From assembly GCA_016858145.1 (NCBI GenBank), contig JAEHOE010000137.1:124001-188000 (forward strand): DNA of 64,000 nucleotides, written 5' to 3'. This DNA is from Edaphochlamys debaryana (taxonomy: Eukaryota > Chlorophyta > Chlorophyceae > Chlamydomonadales). Shown here piece by piece: positions 47,645 through 64,000 of this stretch (within the stretch, counting starts at the first letter, position 1; each line of letters begins with the position of its first letter). The notes under the pieces are model-generated. The model ran no database searches and had not been told where the DNA came from. It was given only the letters and a program-made list of their open reading frames with translations. A program made the translations under genes and the position numbers.

Positions 47645-50600
47645 TTACACCGACAGCACCGCCTCCGCCGAGGGGTAGATCATGCCGATGGGGGGGTTGG
47701 CCACCAGCGACCTGGGGGGGGGGAAGGGCATGAGCGGCGGGAGGGGCGGGGCGCGAGGTCGGGGTTGTGCGACGGCCGTGGCTTCGTGCCTGGACGGCCT
47801 GGGGCTAGTGGCTACCGCCCCTCCCATGCCTTCGAGCTCATGGACAGGACAGAGCTTCCAGGGCGTCCCTGCCTCCTGGGCTGCTGTACTCCCAGGTCCT
47901 CACACGTGAAGGTATAGCGCCCGTCCTCACCCTTCGGTTCTGCCCCTCTCTCGAACCGCGAAGTCCGGTCGCTGGGACGCCCTTTCTCCTCCCAGCCAAC
48001 CCGCTCACGCTCCACCGCCCCGCTGCCTTCCCCCCCGCCTGCCTACACACACGCAGCCCCACCCGACCCTGGATGGGTCGGGCTTGGGACTCCCCGGGAT
48101 TTCGGTTCCGTATCTAAGGCCGGCCGGCTAGTCACCGCGCCTGCGCTTCCGTCGGCTCAATCGAGCAGCCCTTCACGCGCAGCCCCACCTGAGCCCCGCC
48201 TCCAGCTTCTCCTTGTTGCTGCCGGTCTGCGTGTACACGGGCTGCCCGTTCTTGAGCGTGATGAAGCAGGGCGTGGAGCGGACCTGTGGGGGAAGCAGGG
48301 GGAGGGAGAGGGGGAGGAGAGGACGTTACGGGAGGAGAACGGGAGGGGTAGGAGCAAACCGCTCGCCCCGCCCGTGGAGCGGCTTGCCCTGCTGGGCCCT
48401 CGGCACGCGCCCGCCCAACCCCTCAATGCCCATCCCTCGCGCCGGCCCACCGCTCTCGCCCCCTCTCCGGTCCCATTCTCTTTCACACACCTGGAAGCGG
48501 TTCTTGAAGAGCTGCTTGGTCTGCTTGTTGGCGTTACCGAACAGCTTGACGAACACGATCGAGTCCTTGTAGTGCTCCGCCAGGCGCTGGGGTGGGGGCA
48601 GGGAGGTGGGGGTGGGGGGTTGTGAGGGTGGGGTTGGAGGGTTATGGAGGGTGGGTCCGGATGGCGTTGGCAGGGGTGGTCGTGCGGGTGCTGGCTAGGG
48701 GGTAGGGCCTACCGCGGCGACTGGTGTGGGCGATGAGACGAAGAGGCACACCCCCGGTCTCCAGTTACCCACGCCCGCGCCGCCGCAGCCCCACCCACCC
48801 ACTTCGCCTCCTCCCCTCTCGCTCCCGCCCGATTCGCTCTCCCCCTCCGCCCCTCCCCCTCAGCTTCCCTGCCCTCCGCATCCCCCCTGTTGCGCCCGCC
48901 CCTCCCCTTCACCCCTCTCCTCCCCCCCTCCCCCCCCACCTGCACGGGCCGCTGCATGGCCTTGCAGGGGCGGCACCAGGTGAGCGCCCCGAAGATGCAC
49001 ACCAGCTTGTCCGGGTGCGCCGCCACGATGGCGTCCAGCTCCTGCTCCGAGAAGATGAGCGTCATGTCGCCCTCAATGGGCTGGGGGGAGGGAGGCGGGG
49101 GGGGAAACGGGGGGAAGGAGGGAGGGGGACAGATGAGGTTTGGCACGGTGTGTATGGTGGGACCGGGCCACCGCTTAGGAAGGGAGGCTCGCCTTCTCTT
49201 GCCCCTGCCGCCCCCGGTGTCCCCTGCGCTGCAGGCTCCCGAGGGCCGAGCCCGTCTGTTGGTCGCAGGCCCAGGCCCGGCTAGCGGGGGCCCCTCCTCG
49301 CAGCCCGCTCCACCCAACGCGACTCGCACCCATCCTTCCAGTAAAGAAACCCCCTCCCCCTCCTATCCCCCCCCCTCACGTCAATGATGTCCCCCGAGGC
49401 CATGGAGGCAGCGCTTGCGTTCGGGTTGTCCAGCATGTAGGCGTTCATGGCCTGGGGGGGAGAGGGGGGAGAGAGGGTGGGGGGCAGGGCTTTGCGTGTG
49501 TAGGCGGCGTGCGGGAGGGGGAGAGGGGGTGTTTGAATCTGAGAGCGGGAGAGGGTCTTTACGCCTGCGCCAGGAGATGGGATGGGATGGGATGGGAGAC
49601 GGGGAGGGGCACCAGTGGAATCAAGCAGAGCAGGGCCTCATGTGTGCGCGGTGGCGGTGCGCAGCAGGGTGGTCGAGCCGCCTCGGTTGCTTCGTCCTCG
49701 CCCGTCCGCAGCGGCCCCATCCCCCAACCGCCTCCGCCGGCTTTCCGTCCACAACCGGGCCCCCTCCTTTCCCACCCCCCCGACCTCCAAACTTGCCAAC
49801 GCGCCAACGATGGCCTCCGGACCCACCCTCCGCCTCCCTCCCAACACCTCAACCCTCCAACCCCCCATCACCCGAGGAACCCACCTTGATGTCGAGCGCG
49901 TGGTTGCGGAACATGAGCAGGAACTCGTCGAACTCAATCTGCCCGCTCTCGTCCTTGTCGTACATCTGTGGCAGCGGCATCGTGTCGTACACTGAGTCAC
50001 GCATGTTGCGGCGGGTCCGACACAGGGACACGGGCTAAGCTCCGGGTCGCGCTGGAGCAGCTGCTGAGCGGCCCGTGTGGCACGGGCCTGGCCCGCTGCT
50101 GTCGCGTGCCGCGCCTGGCAGCGGTCCAACCGCGTCCCCCTGTCGCCCTTGCCTTCCCCAAGTGTCCGTCCTCGTCTCTCCCTCCCCTCTGACCTCCCGT
50201 CCCCCTGTCGCCCGGGCAGCTTCTGATGCGTCCCACCTGTCGCCCCTGCCTTCTCGCAATGTCCGTCCTCATCTATCCCTCTCCTCTGGCCTCCGTGCCC
50301 CTCCCCCTTGCCCGCCGCGCCCCTTCACCCTCTCACTCCTCCCCCCCGTTCCCCCCACCTCTACTGCCCTTCAGCATTCAAACTCCACGTGCCCCCCCTC
50401 CCTCCCCCTTCCTCCCCCTTCCTCCCCCCTCTTGCCTCTCCCTCTCCCTCTTGCCTCCCCCTCTCCCCCCAGGCCCACCTGCATCAGGTCCACCAGCTTC
50501 TCGGGGGTCAGGGGGGTGCCCAGCTGCGCAAACAGCTGCCCGAGCTCCGTGGCGCCTGGCGGGAGGAGGGGGCGGCAGGGTCGTTGGCGCGGGGGTCGGC

Positions 50601-53386
50601 ATGTCGACACTGGCGACGGCGCCATGTCCTGCGCCCCGGCCCCTCCGGGCCACGCTGCACACAGTCGAGAGAGCAAAGCCGCCGCGCCGCTTACCCCGGG
50701 CGATCACCTCTCTGCCCAGGACCCCCTGGTGCTCATCCTCTGTCCCCCACGTCCGTTACTCGGCCCCCCGCCCCCCGCCCTCCCCCAGGTCCAGCCACCG
50801 ACCAGGGCCCCTCCCCGACTCAGGAAGAGGCGCCCCCTCCAAGGCCACACCTGCAGCCCTCACGGGTGCTCATTAGCCCTGTGCGCCTCCCGGTTACCCT
50901 CCTCACCTACCTCTGCCCCACCCCGCCTCCCTGCCCAGCCCCGCACGTCCCCGGACCTGCCCTCTGCCCCCCCTGCCCTCCTCCCCCGCTCCCGCCGTCC
51001 CACAGCTGCCCCCTCTCCTGCGTTACCGTCCCCCGAATGCTGCCCTCGCCGCCCGACTCCTGGTTCCGCCCATCCCTGCATCCCCGGCCATACGTCCGGG
51101 CGCCGCCCCTGCCCCTGGGCCCTGCGGCCCCTCTCTCCAGGTCTCGCCCATCCCCCGTCTGCATCACCATCCCACCCCCCACCCCGCTCACATGATTCGC
51201 ATGCCACCGTTGCCGCTCCCACCCCTGTCCTCGACCCAAACCTGCATCCCTGCAGACCCCGCACCTTGCCGCCACCCATGTCCCTGCAGGTGCTGCCCAT
51301 TGCCTCGCTCCCCTCCCCCGCTCCCTGCAATGCTACCTCCCTCCTCGGCAACGGTGCCCTTGCCGTTCGCTTGATCCTCCTGCCCTCCGTTCTCTCTCGC
51401 CCTCCCCTCCCCCAGCTCCCATCCCCCAGCCCCACGTTTGACCCCTCCCGCGCACCCCTCCCAACCTCCGCCCTCTCCCCCTCCTCCCTCTTCCCCCCTG
51501 CTCGCCCCTGGCCCCTCTCGCCCCAGCACTAATGGCGCCGCTGCTGCTCCCCTCCCCCCTCCCCCCCCCCTCACCGATGGTGCCGTTGCCGCTCTTGTCC
51601 ACGGCGCGGAAGCAGCGCTCGTAGTCCGCCAGCTGGCCCTCCAGCAGCATGCCGTCAAACACCTAGGGTGGGGGGAAGGGTAGGGAGGGTGTTTGTTGCT
51701 GAGCAGGGTTGCGCCGAACGAGGGAGAGAGGGGGGTTGAGGGGTGTTGAGGGGGGAAGGGGCGGGGCGGCAAAGGGTAAGGAGGCGGTGCCTATGGCCAG
51801 GGCGGCACACGAGCAGCCATGAGACCTCCGATGGAAATGGGGTGCGAGGTGAAGTAGCGCCAAAACTTCCGCAATGCAACGCAAGGAATGGAAAGGAGCG
51901 CCTAGTCGGCAACCGAGCGGGGGCTTTGCTGCCGCCCCCTGACCACCGTCGGCTTCACTCGTGCTCTAAGGGTGCTCGTGCGAGGAGCGTGACTGACTGC
52001 TCTACAGGTTCGGCATGACTCACGATCTGCTTGAACTCCTCGAAGCTGATGACGCCGTCCTTGTTGGTGTCGTACTGCGCCATCACCTTGTCCAGCTCGT
52101 CCTCGGGCAGCCAGTGCTGACGTGGACATGGGGGGGAAGGGAAGGGGGGCAGCGGGAGGAGGGGTTTACGGACAGGTGCGGTGCGGTGCGGTGGAGGGGC
52201 AGGCGAGAGGCTGTGTGGGGGCCGGGCTGTGGGCCTGGCCGGGCGCGTGGGGGCGTCGGCGGGCCAGAAGCGAAGCTAGCTGAAGCTGAGCAGGGTTGGG
52301 GGCAGAGGGAAGGTTGACTGGTAGGCCTGGCCACTCCCAGGGGCATGGGCGATCGTGAGGGCGGCGATGCGGTAGGTGCGGGGTCCAGGGTGAGCAGAGG
52401 CGGCGGCCATGGCCAGAGCAGTACCGGTATGTTGCAGGGCCGGAAGACCCCAGCGCTGCCCACAGCCCGTCGGCCTCCCTGCATAGCGCTGATAGCTGTC
52501 CGGCTCACAAGTCAAGAGCTGAAACGACAGCGGGGCCCCGGGGCACCTGCCGTCCCTCAGCCTGCCAGCTGCCGGGAAACGGGCGGAAACGGCTACGTCG
52601 GACGTATTGGGGCCGGGCGTGCCCGAGACGTAGGCTGCCGTGAAGGCCATGCCAGGCCTCCATGTCTAGCAGAAACGCAAGCACATCAGGGTATCATGCC
52701 ATGTGCGGGTGTGAGCCCTTGACTTCGAAGTGTGGGCGGAGCCATGGTGAAGGCGTTTTGAGCGTTCTGAGCTCGCCGGGCGCACGGCTGATCGCCCTGG
52801 ATGCTCCGCAGGAGCACCATCCTGAGTCTGAGCGACAGTGCTGGGCGCACGGGTTGACGCACCGCCAGAGCGACCGGGGGTGCATTCTCCTATGTACCTT
52901 TGCCCGCGGGAACCCCTCACCTCGGTGAGCAGGTACACGGAACCGCCCTCCATTGACTCCAGCAGGTATCGCAGCTCCTCGCGGTCAATGAAGCCATTGC
53001 TGCGAGGCGTCCGGGCGGGATTCCGGCATGAGGGGACCTTACAGCGGCCCAAGCCCAGCTTTCCCGCAAGACAGGTCCGCCCATATCAACCCATTTAGCT
53101 GCAACATGTGATCCAGCACGACGGGCGGGAAACGGAGCTGCAGTCGGGTGCAATCGCAAGCGCGACAGCCTTACCCGTCCACGTCGGCCATCTTGAAGCG
53201 CTCCATCATGATCTCCATCTTTTGGATGGTCTCGTCGTCGGCAACGGTGCCCTCGTCGACGCTGCTCCGAGCCACGACGGCAGGGCGAAGCGGAGCGACC
53301 GGTCGCCTCACGACGGGCGCACGCACTCCACTGCGCTGAACGCTGGAGCTAGCACGGAGAGAGCGCATCCTGGCCGAAAGCGCCAT
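47645..53386 (-). CDS. CRX: Calredoxin-type protein: four EF-hands fused to thioredoxin, chloroplast-targeted
   Basis: Eleven exons (53175-53386, 52921-52999, 52024-52116, 51575-51662, 50479-50555, 49885-49965, 49380-49451, 48940-49080, 48491-48586, 48189-48283, 47645-47711) give 366 residues. The N-terminus is an Arg/Ser/Ala-rich transit peptide. Four canonical EF-hand loops follow: DVDGNGFIDREE, DTNKDGVISFEE, DKSGNGTIGATE and DKDESGQIEFDE. Loops 1 and 3 are split by introns. A thioredoxin domain begins near MTLIFSEQELDAIV, with active site TWCRPCK, then VKLFGNANKQT and a VRSTPCFITLKNG cis-Pro segment. Calredoxin in Chlamydomonas is a chloroplast calcium-dependent thioredoxin that passes electrons to a peroxiredoxin. 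The domain order and length match. The last exon (SLVANPPIGMIYPSAEA) is the least certain. The start lies 233 bp from the NVL start, on the opposite strand. Confidence 0.92.
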
Positions 53387-53619
53387 GTCAGCGGGCTGCT
53401 CCTACTATTCGGGAAGGTCAGTTGGCGCAAGCTGGACCCGGAGCGCTCTTGCAGAGTCAGGGAGTTGACGCTGGAAGTAGTGAAGCAACTGGTTAAGTCG
53501 GAACACGCCCAAGTGCACCTTGGGGTTAAGCTCCGGGATGGGGCGCCCATTGGAGGGGAGGGCCTTGGCCATAATCCCGCTTCCACCGCCTCCTACACTT
53601 CACACCCCCGCGGCAGCAC
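53387..53619. promoter_or_regulatory. Short divergent (bidirectional) promoter region between CRX and NVL
   Basis: Only 233 bp separate the start codons of the minus-strand calredoxin gene and the plus-strand NVL gene, so both promoters and 5' UTRs must share this interval. I see no TATA box. Regulation in common is possible but not shown by the sequence. Confidence 0.55.
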
Positions 53620-61959
<8,340 letters not shown>

Positions 61960-63447
61960 TAGATGTTGGGGTTCCTTGGGATACCAGCGGGGGGCGTGAG
62001 AACTGCTTACTAATGGACCATGACTCACTCGGGCAACGACAGTGGGCAGGCTTTCGCGATGGGGACACGGTCCTTTACAAATGACGCGGATTGATGCAGC
62101 CGCACCTGCCCCCCTCTCACACATGACGTGCAACCATGCAGCCGCTGAAGGGAGTTTTGCCGAATTTGTACCGCACTGTGTGGATGTACGTGGCTAGGTA
62201 GGGACGCAGTTTGTTTTTATTGTACTAGATAGGCAGAGGGCAGGGGACAGGCTGAGTTGGGTGGTGTACAGTACGCAGGGAATGCTGGGTAGTTTGGACG
62301 AAGCCAGGGCAGTGGAAGACGCTGTCGCCATGTATGGTAGCGCTAAGCAAGGCTGGCCTCGGGGCGAGGACGCTGCTATGGCCTGCCCCAAGGGGCGTTG
62401 GCCTCTGCAGTCGCCTTATGGGAAATGCAATGTTAACGACGGAGCCTTCGAGCCTCTTCGTCTCCAACGCCTTGCCTGGCCTGACGGCAGCGCGCAGAGG
62501 AAACGGGTCCCGAGGAAATGAACAGCTCGTCTCAGAGCATACGGACCATCCCTGCACCGCACACATTAATGGCTCAGTGCCTCTGTGTACCTCAGGACTA
62601 GCGGCCCATCGCGTGAGGCGACGTGAAGTAGGCCTTCCGAAGAGGCCACCGGCTCGAGAGTGATGCGATGGGCCATCTCGTCCTCACTGCCTTACAAGGG
62701 CCCTACTCCCAGGCTTTCTCGAGCCCCCGCCCTGCCGGCGCTTAGGCCGCTCTCCGTGCCATCCCCCACATCTGCCCGAAGTCCCCTAACCCCAGCACAA
62801 CTTTTCTTACTGGCAATGCACTTGCGCAAGGAAAGGCCCTTTGCAAACCCCTCGCGTGTGTGTCGCCCCTGGCCCTGGCCGTTGAAGTTCATGCTTGCCA
62901 CCGCAGCTCAGATTATCACGCCTGCTCCCGCCTCCGCCCCCGCTTCTCCCCCCGCTTCCGCCCCCGCTTCTCGCCCCGCTCCCGCTCCCGCCCCCGCCTG
63001 CGCCGCTCCACCCCTGCCTCCGCCCGCGGCTCCACCCAATCGCGGTCTGGGCGTGTTACATGGTCATGGTCAGCACTGCCAGCGCTGCACCCACACAGCA
63101 GCTCACCGCCCCCCCTGCCCTCGCCCGTACTACCAGCACCCGTGCAGCCCGCGTCGTTGCGCGAGACGGCCTGCCGCGCATGCCCAGAGCTCAATCCGGT
63201 AGCAGTCCCGAAGGCGATGGCTCCCCCGGCAGAAGCTCTCTAAAACCCAGCAGCATCTTGGCGGCGTCCGGACTGGTGCAGGGGCACAATAATCACGGCG
63301 CATGTAGCGCATCAGGCATCATCATCAGCTCCTGCGCCACCCTCCTGCGCGGTGGTGTTCGCATGGGCATCCATGCAGTCGCGCGCCAAGCCGCCTCGCC
63401 AAGGTGGTGGGATTTCTGGCATGCCGTAGCAGTCAGGAATGGGGCCA
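61960..63447. other. NVL 3' flank and intergenic sequence
   Basis: No supported gene. From 62925 to 63010 the plus strand is a C-rich minisatellite of CGCTTCTCCCC- and CGCCCCCG-type words. A minus-strand TGTAA at 63060-63056 could serve the small gene to the right. Other open frames lack recognisable features. Confidence 0.5.
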
Positions 63448-63682
63448 TCAGGAGAGAAGCTGCTCCAGAGCAGCGATCCTTGCGCGATAGTGGGCGACCG
63501 CCAATGTCAAGTCCTCAATTAGCGGCTTATCCGGGTCCTCCACTTCTTCCTTCGCCTCGTCTAATGATCGAGAGTGGAGGTTGTAATCAAGCTTCAGCTT
63601 TTCTAAGCAGCTGTTGCTGCTGGCTCGTCGTCAGCTTCTTGAACTCCGCTGCGTGGTCCTGGTCTTGCGCGGCATTCTCCAT
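63448..63682 (-). pseudogene. Small helical protein gene with a one-base frame disruption
   Basis: From the ATG at 63682 the frame reads MENAAQDQDHAAEFKKL and TTSQQQQLL, then stops just after an AAAA run near 63598-63602. One base out of register, an open frame continues with KLKLDYNLHSRSLDEAKEE and IEDLTLAVAHYRARI, ending at a TGA at 63450-63448. Together they would make about 77 residues of charged, helical, coiled-coil-like protein. I see no intron that reconciles the frames, so this is a frameshifted pseudogene, an assembly error in the A run, or a wrong start. The family is not recognised. Confidence 0.4.
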
Positions 63683-64000
63683 TGTATCAAAAGATATGTA
63701 GCAAAGTCCGTCTCTATGCTCTGGGCTAGTCGGCAGGTCCGGTTTTGTGTTCTGCGCAATTGCGGAGTTTTGCAAAGCAAAGCAGCGGACACCGGGCACC
63801 GTGCAAGTGCCGCCCCCCTGCTCCCCCCCCTTGCTACATAGCCCCGCCTGCCCCCTCCCTGCTCCCCCCCCTTGCTACATAGCCCCCCCTGCGTGGGAAT
63901 GGGGTTGGACTGTGGGTTATTGCGGGTTAGCCAAGTCCACCCGGTCCACCCAAGCAGCCCTCCGCACACCAACCCATGCCAGGCTAGCGCCCGGACCAGA
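63683..64000. other. Right edge: upstream region with a short tandem repeat
   Basis: Two copies of a unit containing CTGCTCCCCCCCC and TTGCTACATAGCCCC lie at about 63828-63855 and 63869-63897. I see nothing else supportable. Confidence 0.5.

Noticed and set aside
50075..51532. Plus-strand open frame of 485 codons, Pro/Ser-rich
   Set aside because: It lies over exons and a C-rich 1-kb intron of the calredoxin gene, whose exons fit in frame and by domain on the other strand.

Overview
This is a nuclear window from a green alga, most likely a chlamydomonadalean chlorophyte. Several things point there: very GC-rich sequence, genes cut into many short exons by pyrimidine-rich introns, TGTAA candidate poly(A) signals instead of AATAAA, and the gene set itself (chloroplast acyl carrier protein, a calredoxin-type EF-hand/thioredoxin fusion, a radial-spoke ARM protein, and proline-rich secreted proteins). 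One intron carries CCCTAAA telomere-type repeats, the plant-type unit rather than the one known from C. reinhardtii. The species cannot be fixed from sequence reading alone. No prokaryotic, viral or CRISPR feature was seen.

Layout. 1-6.9 kb: 3' part of a WDR48/UAF1-type WD40 gene (+). 8.95-12.1 kb: ARM-repeat gene resembling radial spoke protein RSPH14/RSP14 (+). 12.9-14.3 kb: TENA/THI-4-like gene (+). 15.3-35 kb: three tandem minus-strand paralogues (A, B, C), each with 14 coding exons, encoding secreted proteins of 547-548 residues with a signal peptide, a basic proline-rich hinge, a ricin-B-like Cys-rich module and a C-terminal LamG/ConA-like fold. A LINE-like 3' end with a CAA tail lies beside copy A. 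36.3-43.4 kb: a 1,596-residue PHD-finger/coiled-coil/Gln-His-repeat protein (+). 44.2-45.1 kb: chloroplast acyl carrier protein (-). 47.6-53.4 kb: calredoxin (-). 53.6-62.0 kb: NVL/RIX7 AAA-ATPase (+), diverging from calredoxin across only 233 bp. 63.4-63.7 kb: a short frame-disrupted minus-strand gene.

Every exon chain was joined by hand. In each multi-exon gene the splice phases agree and the summed coding length is a multiple of three. The genes do not form one pathway; they are typical unlinked nuclear neighbours. The most interesting non-coding content is inside the NVL introns: two copies of a 101-nt C/D-box snoRNA candidate whose guide matches the conserved 18S segment targeted by U16/snR87-type snoRNAs, two copies of a 181-nt strongly structured element, and a 138-nt near-perfect hairpin. 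NVL is itself a ribosome-biogenesis ATPase, so a snoRNA host role fits. The other standout is the lectin-like triplication, whose intron similarity is patchwork between copies, as expected from gene conversion.
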